A DNA stretch of 64,000 nt from an uncultured Allomuricauda sp. (GTDB taxonomy: Bacteria > Bacteroidota > Bacteroidia > Flavobacteriales > Flavobacteriaceae), in contig NZ_CAMYIC010000012.1 in NCBI RefSeq assembly GCF_947258355.1, forward strand, positions 124,001-188,000, read 5' to 3'. Position 1 is the first letter of the stretch; every line of letters starts with the position of its first letter. The notes under the pieces were generated by a model. It was not told where the DNA came from, ran no database searches, and saw only the letters and a program-made list of their open reading frames with translations. This document shows positions 30,383 to 39,100 of this stretch, piece after piece. The position numbers and the translations under genes were made by a program.

Positions 30383-30892
30383 ATGAAAAAGCTATTATTG
30401 GTTCTTTTTGTAATGGGGTTCGTACTACCAATGCAATCCCAGATCATTAAGACAGAAGAATTATCAGAGGTAGTGGTATATGCCACAAATTACAAGTATC
30501 TCAATAGCATTGATACTCAGGAAGAAGCTTCCATACCGGTAGAAATGCTAAGACGAAAAGTTGCAGCTTTTGATGTAAAAAGTTCAGAGTATTATCAAGA
30601 TGATTATGACGTTTACAACATTAATTTCTTTATCCCCGAGGGTAAGATTTTAGCTGCGTATGATAAGGACGGAAAAATAATCCGTACTGCTGAAAGATTT
30701 AAGAACGTTAACCTGCCCAATTCTGTTAAATCAGCTGTTTTGGACAGATTCCCTGAATGGACCATTACCAAGGACACCTATATTACACATTATTACGATA
30801 AAAAAGGTGTCACAAAAAAATACAAATTGAAATTGGAAAATGGAGATAAGGTATTAAGGGTAAAAGTCGATGAAAAAGGCGAGTTCCTTTAG
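30383..30892 (+). CDS. small exported protein with PepSY-like repeats
   Basis: The 169-residue product starts with a clear signal peptide (KKLLLVLFVMGFVLPMQSQ, cleavage near residue 20). The mature part has two similar alpha/beta segments (around YYQDDYDVYNINFFIPEGKILAAYDKDGKII and THYYDKKGVTKKYKLKLENGDKVLRVKVDEKGEF), with a LPNSVKSAVLDRFPEWTI helix between them, the pattern of PepSY-like periplasmic proteins of Bacteroidota. Function is unknown. Similar flavobacterial proteins have been labelled nicotinate-nucleotide adenylyltransferase, but no nucleotidyltransferase motif is visible. It precedes the dodecin gene by 47 bp and probably shares its terminator. Confidence 0.82.
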   Translation: MKKLLLVLFVMGFVLPMQSQIIKTEELSEVVVYATNYKYLNSIDTQEEASIPVEMLRRKVAAFDVKSSEYYQDDYDVYNINFFIPEGKILAAYDKDGKIIRTAERFKNVNLPNSVKSAVLDRFPEWTITKDTYITHYYDKKGVTKKYKLKLENGDKVLRVKVDEKGEFL

Positions 30893-30939
30893 AGAGTTGC
30901 ATGTTAGTGTTCGTTTTATGAACCAAAAAACACTATATA

Positions 30940-31146
30940 ATGTCAGTATTAAAAGTTATTGAAATTTTAGGTAACTCCAACGAGAGTTTTGAAGATGCTA
31001 TTCAGAATATCATTGATGAGGCATCAAAATCGGTAAGAAACATTAAATCTGTATATGTTCAGGATATGCAGGTTAGTGTCAAGGAAAGTAAAATTTCGGA
31101 ATACCGTGTCAATGCAAAGGTTACCTTCGGTATTGATGGCGAATAG
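30940..31146 (+). CDS. dodecin-family protein
   Basis: The 68-residue product matches dodecin end to end: MSVLKVIEILGNSNESFEDAI, then an amphipathic helix and the strand pair ending EYRVNAKVTFGIDG. Dodecins assemble into hollow dodecamers that bind flavins or their precursors. The strand that carries the flavin-stacking tryptophan in classical dodecins (around RNLRWFEV) reads RNIKSVYV here, so the tryptophan is missing. This form may bind a different ligand or none. It is followed by a strong terminator at 31166. Confidence 0.88.
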   Translation: MSVLKVIEILGNSNESFEDAIQNIIDEASKSVRNIKSVYVQDMQVSVKESKISEYRVNAKVTFGIDGE

Positions 31147-31165
31147 GATTTTTACTTTCAAAAGG

Positions 31166-31205
31166 TATGGTCCAAACAATGTTTTGTTTGGACCATATTT
31201 TTTTT
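31166..31205 (+). terminator. Rho-independent terminator after the dodecin gene
   Basis: TATGGTCCAAACA at 31166-31178 pairs perfectly with TGTTTGGACCATA at 31185-31197 around a 6-nt loop and is followed by eight T residues. It ends the rightward unit of the PepSY-like and dodecin genes. Confidence 0.92.
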
Positions 31206-31248
31206 GAATTGCCGATTAACTAAAACATCAAAAAAATAAAAGTTGGTA

Positions 31249-31884
31249 TTATGAATTGAAAAATTCACGGGTGTTTTCTAATAATTGAATGGCATTTTCA
31301 TCTGAAACCTCACCAAACTCGTTATAAAACTGCCCCACCGCATGAAAATTATATGGGGTTTCCAAACAGATAACTTCATCAATATAGTTGGATGCCCTCA
31401 TATTTTCAATAGCACTTCTTGGAGCAACAGGAATGGCCACGACAACTTTGCCAGGCTGTTTTTTATGGACCATTTGTGCCGTAATTTTTATGGTATTTCC
31501 AGTGGCTACACCATCATCTACAATAATTACGGTTTTTCCCTTTAAACTCAATGGAGAATTATTTTGATAGTACTGATCAAACCTTTTTCTTAATTTTTGT
31601 CTTATTTTTTCCGTTTCTCTAGATATGTATGCTTTATCTATGTGGGATAGGTTACTTAATATAATATCATCTATGCTAACTGCACCAATGGCATATTCCT
31701 TATTGTAGGGATGTCCTATTTTTTTGGAGAGGGCCACATCCAACGGAGCATGGAGTGATTTTGAAACAATGGCCCCCAAAGGAAGTCCTCCTCTGGGTAT
31801 GGCAAGCACCACAACATCCTCATCCTTGAACTGTTGCAAATTTTCAGCCAATTGTCGCCCAGCATCTGCTCTATCCTGAAACAT
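31249..31884 (-). CDS. phosphoribosyltransferase-family protein
   Basis: From the ATG at 31884 the product has 211 residues and starts MFQDRADAGRQLAENLQ, the usual start of this family. A longer frame to 32022 adds 46 residues that only overlap the neighbouring hydrolase in another frame. The PRPP-binding loop VIIVDDGVATGNTIK lies near residue 120, and the IPRGGLPLGAIVSKSL segment near 38 is also typical. The gene overlaps the upstream alpha/beta hydrolase stop by 14 bp. Pairs or fusions of this phosphoribosyltransferase with a dienelactone-hydrolase-like protein are known in other bacteria (for example Mycobacterium Rv0571c). The substrate is unknown. Confidence 0.88.
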   Translation of the reverse strand: MFQDRADAGRQLAENLQQFKDEDVVVLAIPRGGLPLGAIVSKSLHAPLDVALSKKIGHPYNKEYAIGAVSIDDIILSNLSHIDKAYISRETEKIRQKLRKRFDQYYQNNSPLSLKGKTVIIVDDGVATGNTIKITAQMVHKKQPGKVVVAIPVAPRSAIENMRASNYIDEVICLETPYNFHAVGQFYNEFGEVSDENAIQLLENTREFFNS

Positions 31885-32530
31885 CTTCTTTTGTTTTATC
31901 AAACCATTTTTCAAACCAGTCAGCCGCCGACTCAGCAACCGTTTCCAACTTCCCGGGCTCTTCGAACAAATGTGTTGCTCCGGGAACAATTTCCATTTTC
32001 TTTTGGCAATCAAGTTTTTCATAAGCCTTTTGGTTGAGCCAGATCACCTCTTTATCAAGCCCGCCTACAAGTAATAGGGTAGGTGCTTTTACCTCTTTAA
32101 GCTCATTAAGGGCAAGATCGGGTCTTCCTCCACGGGAAACCACAGCACTTATGGAGTTTCCAAAAAATGCCGCGGCCCTAAGTGCGGAAGCCGCCCCGGT
32201 ACTGGCTCCGAAATATCCTATGGGCTGCTTTAGAATATCTTCGTTGTGATAAACCCATTGGGTGGTTTCGATAAGTCTCTTGGTGAGTTTGTTGATATCA
32301 AACCTGTTTTGATAAACCCTATCCTCTTGCTCGGTCAATAGGTCAAAGAGCAAGGTGGCTATCCCCTTGGTTTGAAGAATATTGGCCACAAAGTTATTTC
32401 TGGGACTAAACCGACTGCTACCACTGCCATGGGAAAAAATCACCAAACCCTTTGGATTGATTGGTATAGTGAGATTGCCTTCCAAGGTGGTGTTTTTTAG
32501 GACGATTTTGATTTCTTCTGCCACCATCAC
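31871..32530 (-). CDS. alpha/beta hydrolase, dienelactone-hydrolase-like
   Basis: The 219-residue product is a cytoplasmic alpha/beta hydrolase. The oxyanion region VIFSHGSGSSRFSPRN is at about 30-45, the nucleophile elbow GASTG has Ser110, an acidic residue follows the strand LLLVGGLDKEV, and the probable catalytic His is in GATHLFEEPG. The fold and length match dienelactone-hydrolase relatives that occur next to phosphoribosyltransferase genes, with which it overlaps by 14 bp. A second ATG one codon into the frame (32527) could be the start. Substrate unknown. Confidence 0.88.
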   Translation of the reverse strand: MMVAEEIKIVLKNTTLEGNLTIPINPKGLVIFSHGSGSSRFSPRNNFVANILQTKGIATLLFDLLTEQEDRVYQNRFDINKLTKRLIETTQWVYHNEDILKQPIGYFGASTGAASALRAAAFFGNSISAVVSRGGRPDLALNELKEVKAPTLLLVGGLDKEVIWLNQKAYEKLDCQKKMEIVPGATHLFEEPGKLETVAESAADWFEKWFDKTKEDVSG

Positions 32531-32775
32531 ATCTTTCTATTTTTAAGATATCTCAGATGTATGAAATTAGATTGATCATATAAACAGTACAATGACGTAC
32601 ATCATCTAAATAAGAGGTACCGTATTGATTAGTAGATGTTTGGTGAAATTCCATGGTATTAATTTTGAATTGGTTTGATTTTCTGGAAAAGTCACTTAAA
32701 GTGATGCCGATAATTGAGGAAAGAGAAAACGATAAAAGTTTTAAGCAGTCTATGTTCAATTGTTGCCAAAATTTA

Positions 32776-32783
32776 TATTTTTG
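32776..32783 (+). promoter_or_regulatory. TAnnTTTG-type -7 box upstream of tRNA-Pro
   Basis: TATTTTTG matches the Bacteroidota -7 consensus TAnnTTTG and lies 11 bp before the first base of the tRNA, the expected distance for transcription starting just upstream. A good -33 TTG at the usual spacing was not found. Confidence 0.5.
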
Positions 32784-32794
32784 CAGTCCCTTTT

Positions 32795-32868
32795 CGGGAT
32801 GTGGCGCAGTCTGGTAGCGTACACGCATGGGGTGCGTGTGGTCGCTGGTTCGAATCCAGTCATCCCGA
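32795..32868 (+). tRNA. tRNA-Pro(GGG)
   Basis: The 74-base sequence folds as a cloverleaf. The 7-bp acceptor stem CGGGATG pairs with CATCCCG at the 3' end, followed by discriminator A. The D arm contains GGTAGCG. The anticodon stem CACGC/GCGTG encloses loop ATGGGGT, giving anticodon GGG (proline). The T arm contains GGTTCGAATCC. CCA is not encoded. Confidence 0.96.
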
Positions 32869-32870
32869 CA

Positions 32871-32903
32871 AACCAGCAAAACAAAGTTTTGCTGGTTTTT
32901 TTT
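32871..32903 (+). terminator. Rho-independent terminator after tRNA-Pro
   Basis: AACCAGCAAAAC at 32871-32882 pairs perfectly with GTTTTGCTGGTT at 32886-32897 around a 3-nt loop, followed by T residues. It starts 2 bp after the mature tRNA end. Confidence 0.92.
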
Positions 32904-32972
32904 ATGCATTTATCCTGGCTGATAAGTTGATAAAAAGATGTTATCTTAAAGCATTGCAATTTTATTGGATAT

Positions 32973-35780
32973 ATGTATACAAAATACCTTCTCTATCTTC
33001 TCTTGTTTTTATCGCAATGGCTGATTTGTCAGGAATTGCCACCCATTCAAAATTATACTCCCACCGATTACAAAGCCGAAAACCAGAATTGGGGAATTGC
33101 CCAGGATGACGATAAATTGGTCTATGCGGCCAATAACAAAGGGTTGCTGAGGTTCAATGGTGCCGACTGGACATTGTTTCCATCGCCAAATGAATCTATT
33201 ATGCGATCTGTAAAGGTTGTGGGCGATAGGATCTACACAGGTTGTTATATGGAATTTGGTTATTGGGTCAAGGATGAACTTGGAATACTTCAATACACTT
33301 CTTTATCCTCAGGTATTCAAAAGTCATTATTGGAGGACGAGGAGTTTTGGGGAATTTTAAATCTTGATGACTATATCCTGTTCCAATCTTTAAAGCGCAT
33401 CTATATCTACAATATAGAAACAGGTGCTATTAATACCATAGATTCTGAGAATACTTTGTTTAGAATGTTCATGGTGGACAGGGAAATCTTTTTTCAAGAA
33501 AGTGGAAAAGGAATTTTCAATATTGATAACGGGGAAGCTAAACTTGTGTATGATGACGATGTTGTCAAAAATGATGAAGTGATAAACATATTCCAAGAAG
33601 AAAATGACCTGATCTTGGTAACAAGAGATAATGGTTTTCTTAAAAGCTCTAACGGGATTCTCCAGACATTTAAAACAGGGTTGGATGTATTGGACAATAA
33701 AATCAGTGTTTATAGTGCCATTCGGTTAGAGGATAGCACCTATGCACTGGGCACCATTTCCGACGGCTTGGTGATCTTGGACCAAAATGGTGGGTTATTG
33801 GACCATATCGACCAAATAAGAGGCCTGCGAAACAACACCATTCTCTCCTTGATGGAGGATGTTGACAATAATATTTGGTTGGGTCTCGACAATGGCATTA
33901 GCTATTTAAATGTTAAGTCACCGGTAGAGGTTTACCACGATAACAAGGGAGTGGTGGGCAGTACCTACGCTGCGGCCACCAAGGACAATATGTTGTACCT
34001 CGGCACTAACCAGGGCTTGTTCTATAAGCGCATGGAAGAAGATTCAGAGTTTACATTGATAGAGGGAACACAGGGGCAGGTATGGTCGCTACAAGAGATT
34101 GGCGGAACCCTATTTTGTTGTCACCATTCCGGAACTTTTGTAGTAAAGAAGGATGAAGTTGAGCAAATAGCGGATGTGGAAGGAGCTTGGAAAATAAGTG
34201 AATTGCCCAATCGTCCAGATCTTTTGTTGCAAGGTAATTATGATGGTCTCTATATTCTTGAAAAAACAGATGGTAATTGGAAGCTAAGGAACAAAGTCCA
34301 GGGTTTTGAACATTCTTCACGTTATTTTGAAACATTGGGCAACAAGGTTTTTGTGAACCATGAGTACAGAGGGGTTTTTAAATTGGATGTGGATAGTTCG
34401 TTTCATCGTGTCCGACAAATTGCAATGGATACGCTGATCAAAGGTTCGGAATCCGGTATTATAAAGTATCGTGATAAGTTGTTTTATGCATACAAGGAAG
34501 GTGTTTTTAAGTACGAACCAGATTCGGATACCTTTGTCAAGGATAACCTTTTGAGCAGCATCTACGACCAGGATGATTATGTTTCCGGTAAAATGGTCTT
34601 GGACCAGAACCAAGACAATCTTTGGATATTTACAAACTCCAACATCAGTCTCCTATCAGATGGTTCATTGGCAGATACGCTGCGAATTACGCCCATACCT
34701 CTTACGGAAAATGTAAGGGACGGTGTAGTCGGGTATGAGAACATTGTCAACCTAGGTGAAGGTGGGGAATATCTTTTGGGAACCACTTCGGGATATATCA
34801 CCTTGAATGTCAATAGCTTTGAGGAGCCAGATTTTACCGTGCAAATCGGTAGGGTCCAGAAATCCAGTAAGGATAGCCAAAATTGGACTTTGGTTAACAA
34901 GGAATCGGAAGAAATGGATCTGAAAAGTGTCGAGAACCATCTTCGTTTTTCGTACTTCACCGCAGAATACAGCAAATTTTTCAAGCCAAAATATCAGTTC
35001 CAACTACGCGGTATCTATGATAATTGGAGCGATTGGTCGGAAAACTACTCCACAACCTTCGAAAACTTGCCCTATGGTGATTATACTTTTCGGGTAAGAG
35101 GTAAAGTTGGCGACAAAATTTCGAGCAATATCGCTACCTATTCTTTCAGCATCCAAAGACCTTGGTATATCTCAAACCTAATGCTGGTCTTTTATATTCT
35201 TGCGTTTATAATCGGCTCGCTCTTGATCCATCAAGCCTATAGACGATATTACCACAAGAGACAACGTAAGCTTATAGAGAAGAACAAAAGGGAGATGGAG
35301 CTTGCCAAGGCACAGAATGAAAAAGAAATTATAAAGATCAAGAACGAGCAGCTACAAGAAGAGTTTCGGAGCAAGAGCAATGAACTTGCGGCTTCCACTT
35401 TAAGCATCATTAGAAAGAATGAATTATTATCAAAAGTAAAGGACCAGCTGTTGTCCAGTGTAGAAGACAATAGTTCCATTAAACCCATTATTAAGGTCAT
35501 CGATAAAAACATTACCCAAAATGATGACTGGGAATTGTTTAAAAAGGCATTCAACAATGCTGATAGAAAGTTCCTGAAGAAATTGAAAAAAGCACACCCG
35601 AACCTATCTCCCAACGATGTTCGTCTATGTGCATATCTTCGCCTGAACTTATCATCAAAAGAAATAGCGCCTTTGTTCAATATTTCTGTAAGAAGCGTTG
35701 AAATTAAACGCTATCGACTTCGTAAAAAGATGGATTTGTCCCACAACGACAATCTTGTTGACTATATTTTGAAGCTCTAA
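32973..35780 (+). CDS. propeller/Y_Y_Y transmembrane sensor with C-terminal LuxR-type HTH
   Basis: The 935-residue protein has a signal peptide (about 1-20), a long periplasmic region of two-component-regulator propeller repeats (for example DNNIWLGLDNGISYL near 295), a Y_Y_Y domain (YQFQLRGIYDNWSDWSENY near 670-690), one membrane helix at about 732-755, a coiled coil at about 760-815 and a C-terminal helix-turn-helix (about 878-922, LSSKEIAPLFNISVRSVEIKRYRLRKK). There is no histidine-kinase or receiver domain, so it resembles SusR-like one-protein sensors more than hybrid two-component systems. It probably senses a glucan oligosaccharide in the periplasm and controls the glucan operon that starts 325 bp downstream on the same strand (inference). 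Confidence 0.93.
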   Translation: MYTKYLLYLLLFLSQWLICQELPPIQNYTPTDYKAENQNWGIAQDDDKLVYAANNKGLLRFNGADWTLFPSPNESIMRSVKVVGDRIYTGCYMEFGYWVKDELGILQYTSLSSGIQKSLLEDEEFWGILNLDDYILFQSLKRIYIYNIETGAINTIDSENTLFRMFMVDREIFFQESGKGIFNIDNGEAKLVYDDDVVKNDEVINIFQEENDLILVTRDNGFLKSSNGILQTFKTGLDVLDNKISVYSAIRLEDSTYALGTISDGLVILDQNGGLLDHIDQIRGLRNNTILSLMEDVDNNIWLGLDNGISYLNVKSPVEVYHDNKGVVGSTYAAATKDNMLYLGTNQGLFYKRMEEDSEFTLIEGTQGQVWSLQEIGGTLFCCHHSGTFVVKKDEVEQIADVEGAWKISELPNRPDLLLQGNYDGLYILEKTDGNWKLRNKVQGFEHSSRYFETLGNKVFVNHEYRGVFKLDVDSSFHRVRQIAMDTLIKGSESGIIKYRDKLFYAYKEGVFKYEPDSDTFVKDNLLSSIYDQDDYVSGKMVLDQNQDNLWIFTNSNISLLSDGSLADTLRITPIPLTENVRDGVVGYENIVNLGEGGEYLLGTTSGYITLNVNSFEEPDFTVQIGRVQKSSKDSQNWTLVNKESEEMDLKSVENHLRFSYFTAEYSKFFKPKYQFQLRGIYDNWSDWSENYSTTFENLPYGDYTFRVRGKVGDKISSNIATYSFSIQRPWYISNLMLVFYILAFIIGSLLIHQAYRRYYHKRQRKLIEKNKREMELAKAQNEKEIIKIKNEQLQEEFRSKSNELAASTLSIIRKNELLSKVKDQLLSSVEDNSSIKPIIKVIDKNITQNDDWELFKKAFNNADRKFLKKLKKAHPNLSPNDVRLCAYLRLNLSSKEIAPLFNISVRSVEIKRYRLRKKMDLSHNDNLVDYILKL

Positions 35781-35801
35781 TACTATACGGGTTACTGATC
35801 A

Positions 35802-35950
35802 CACCTCAACATTACCTCAACAACACCCTATCAGGTGTCTTCAGGAGAATCTAATGTTTTCCATCTAAAACCGCATTTTTAGTGCTTTTTCTGTGAATGT
35901 GTCAAAAAAATTACATGTTTTTTGTATTGTATATTTTTTGTTGAGGTGTT
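35802..35950. promoter_or_regulatory. ACCTCAACA direct and inverted repeats
   Basis: ACCTCAACA occurs at 35803-35811 and 35814-35822 in direct orientation 11 bp apart (about one helical turn), and as TGTTGAGGT at 35939-35947. A direct pair one turn apart plus a distant inverted copy is what an oligomeric DNA-binding protein could recognise. The adjacent HTH sensor is the obvious candidate, by inference only. Confidence 0.4.
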
Positions 35951-36049
35951 TTTTATGGAATTCATATTTTGTTAAGTTAAGTTTAACCTTCTGCATATTG
36001 TATGTATTGTTTTCGTGTTGTAAAGGTGTACCTAAACGAAAACTATTGG

Positions 36050-36066
36050 ATGTGATGTAGTCACAT
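36050..36066. promoter_or_regulatory. 17-bp palindrome ATGTGA-N5-TCACAT before the glucan operon
   Basis: ATGTGA and TCACAT are perfect inverted arms around TGTAG. The centre lies about 47 bp upstream of the ATG at 36105. It resembles a CRP/FNR-family half-site pair, but the spacer is one base shorter than the classical CRP site. Confidence 0.45.
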
Positions 36067-36104
36067 TTATGTAATGCAGAACTCAACTAAAACTAAACAC
36101 TACT

Positions 36105-39100
36105 ATGAAAAACTATCTGCACGTACTGTTCCTTTTGTCTTTTGTTGTGGGTTCATATGCTCAAACAGATAATGTTGCCGTCGAAAACACCGAGGCGGGC
36201 ATGAAATTGGTCGTGAACGGAGAAGACTTCATGATCAATGGTATGAACTGGGATTATATTCCTATAGGAACCAATACGGTAAATGCTAGATTTTGGGAAA
36301 AATCTGATGATATTATCAAGGCAGGTCTCGATACTGAGATGTCTTTATTAAAGAATATGGGCGTCAATGTTATTCGCCAGTATACCGGAGTTCCAGCGAA
36401 ATGGATCAGGTACATCTACGAAAACTATGGTATTTATACCGTGCTAAACCATTCTTTTGGGCGCTATGGATTAACCCTTGATGGGGTATGGACACCGGTA
36501 ACCATTTACGATGACCCCAAAACTCAGGCATTTTTAATGTCCGAGGTAGAAACTCTGGTGAAGGAATATAAGGATACGCCCGGCCTGTTACTTTATTTGT
36601 TGGGTAACGAAAACAACTACGGGTTGTTTTGGGCAGGTGCAGAAACAGAGGACTTTCCGGATGATGAAGAACGCATAAATTTTATAGGGGAAAGTAGGGG
36701 TAGGCCCATGTACCGTTTAATGAACGAAGCCGCAAAAAGGATGAAATCAATGGATAGCTCACACCCTGTGGCCATCTGTAACGGGGATGTCCTATTTATT
36801 GATATCGTCGCTGAAGAATGTAAAGATGTCGATATCTACGGAACCAATACCTATCGGGGAGTCTCTTTTGGAGACATGTTTCAGGTAGTGAAGGATAAAC
36901 TGAACATGCCTATCATGTTCACGGAGTTTGGGGCGGATGCATTCAACGCCATCGAAAATAAAGAAGATCAATATTCCCAGGCCTACTATATGGTGGGGAA
37001 CTGGAAGGAAATTTATGAAAATGCCGCTGGATTGGGGAAAACAGGGAATTCAATCGGAGGATTTACCTTTCAATTTAGTGATGGCTGGTGGAAATATGGC
37101 TTTGATGACCGCGAAAACGCTGATGTTCACGATACCAATGCTTCATGGTCCAATGGCGGGTATTCAAGGGATTTGGCATCCGAAGGGGCCAATAACATGA
37201 ATGAGGAATGGTTCGGAATTTGTGCCAAAGGGGCCACAAATCCAAGAGGACTTTATGATCTTTATCCTAGGGCAGCTTACTACGCCTTGCAGGAAGCGCA
37301 TCAACTAAATCCCTATGCCGAAGGTGTGGATTTGAGTTTTGTGCAAAATCATTTCGACAATATTGGGTTAATGGATGCGGTACTCAAGGCTCGGGGCGAT
37401 AAAGCTGCCTTGCAGGGAGAACAGAGCAATTTGCTTCGAATCAGCAATTTAAGAGCTAAATTTTCAACGTTCAGTACCGGTGGAAGTTTAATTACAACAC
37501 CTGAGACCGCTGATCCAGATGACCCGAATACCTTTCCAAACCAACTGGGCTTTGATCACATGCAGTCCTATTTTGTGGGGGTCGAGGGAAATCCAGCTTC
37601 CAATATGCGTGCTGAGGTCAATTTCAATATAGTGGGCAACGTAGCACAAAATCCCATTAATGAGATATTTTACGAAAACAACGCACGTCCCATTGAGGTC
37701 AATACCGATCAAGGTAATGTTTTGGTGCAGGATGTAAACAGGATACGTGTCTATCAGGCCGAGTTCGAGTGGCAAGCAAAGCAGTTCGACTTAAGGGGGT
37801 TCTACAGAACAGGACATTACCATTGGGGTTACGAGGGGGATTTCTTTGGATTTTATCCCGAAGCTAACTATGGTCCAAACCTGGATATTTATAATGGTGA
37901 AATATTGGGTGCCGAACTGGATGGTAAAGGAATTTTTAAGGGTCTTAAGGTTGCGGTAGGCCCACAACTTTGGTGGGGAGCCAACCCAACAATGCTTTTC
38001 AAGTATAGAAAAAACATAGGCAATTTTGATATTACTGGAATTTATCATCGAGATTTTGAAACAGACATTGTTCTGGATGAAAATGGCCGTCGAGTTTTGG
38101 ATATCAACCAAGTACGAAGTGGTGTAATTCCACCATGGCCAACAGAAAGAGCCGCTATTGCCGTTGAGAGGGAGTTTGGAAAATTTGGATTTGAACTGGG
38201 CGGTGTCTGGTCAGGAAGCCCATTGAATGGTATTGCCTTTCAGGATGTAAGGGGAACCCCTGGCAACTATGTGGTTTATGAAGATAGAATACAAGCCAGC
38301 GATAACTGGGGAGGAAAATTTAAAGTCACCTACGAAGGAGGAAAATTCAATTGGTATGGTCAAACAGCCGCTATGGGTCTCATTGCAAATGGTGGCGCCG
38401 ACCAAACCCAGACATTTACCGGGTGGAGATTAAAGGATACAGGGAGCGGCAACCAAGTCAATGTATTGTCAGGATTCACCTATACTCTTGGTAATTTTCA
38501 GATTGCCCCCAATTTTATGTGGCAAGAGCCCTTGGTGGACGCCATGCCCAATGATGTGCAAGGCCCGGGACGCTTAAGGAATATTATTGACGACCCATTT
38601 GCTGTAAGGGCAAACAGGAAGACTACCGCAGGAGAAATCCTATTTACTTACGACCCTACACCGGGCACATGGATGTACGAATGGGACAATGATAGGGCGG
38701 AGGACGCGAAGTTTGCCATGAATTTAGGCTTTGTTTACCGTCATCTTCCCACAAGAATGGATGCACATATAGGTTTCAATGCCAATAGGGAATTCTTCGC
38801 ATTTCCCAACTCGGCACCGGCAGAAGATTTATGGGAAGTACATTCTAGAATGGTATCCAAACTTGGTCCGGACCTTGGGGTAATAGGTAATTTCTATTAT
38901 GGTAATGGACAGGGTAATGGCGATTCCGAGCGATTGATCAAGCGTTTTGGTGGTGATGTAAGATTGATCTATAAAAATTTCAGGTTACGGTATACCCAAA
39001 AAATAAATGATTGGGGACCATATGATTACCATCGCGACTTTAACCTTACTTACCCGGTACAGTTAATGCTCGATATTTCCACTACACTTGGCAAACCGGA

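Larger units (their letters stand above)
35781..36104. other. 324-bp gene-free control region before the glucan operon
   Basis: No convincing gene is present. The stretch is AT-rich and holds two direct ACCTCAACA words near its start, an inverted copy TGTTGAGGT at 35939, a GTTAAGTTAAGTTTAAC stretch near 35971 and a 17-bp palindrome at 36050-36066. The arrangement suggests a regulated promoter for the genes beginning at 36105. Confidence 0.6.

Noticed and set aside
31885..32022. 46-residue N-terminal extension of the phosphoribosyltransferase
   Set aside because: Lies entirely inside the hydrolase gene in another frame and has no family counterpart.
32553..32909. Minus-strand open frame of 118 codons covering the tRNA-Pro gene
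   Set aside because: It is the antisense translation of the tRNA and its terminator (DDWIRTSDHTHPMR is a familiar artefact); no coding signal outside the tRNA.
32714..33109. Plus-strand open frame of 131 codons across tRNA-Pro
   Set aside because: It translates the tRNA itself and runs into the start of the sensor gene in another frame.
35865..36086. Minus-strand open frame of 73 codons in the control region before the glucan locus
   Set aside because: AT-rich sequence with no recognisable domain; lies over promoter-like repeats and palindrome.
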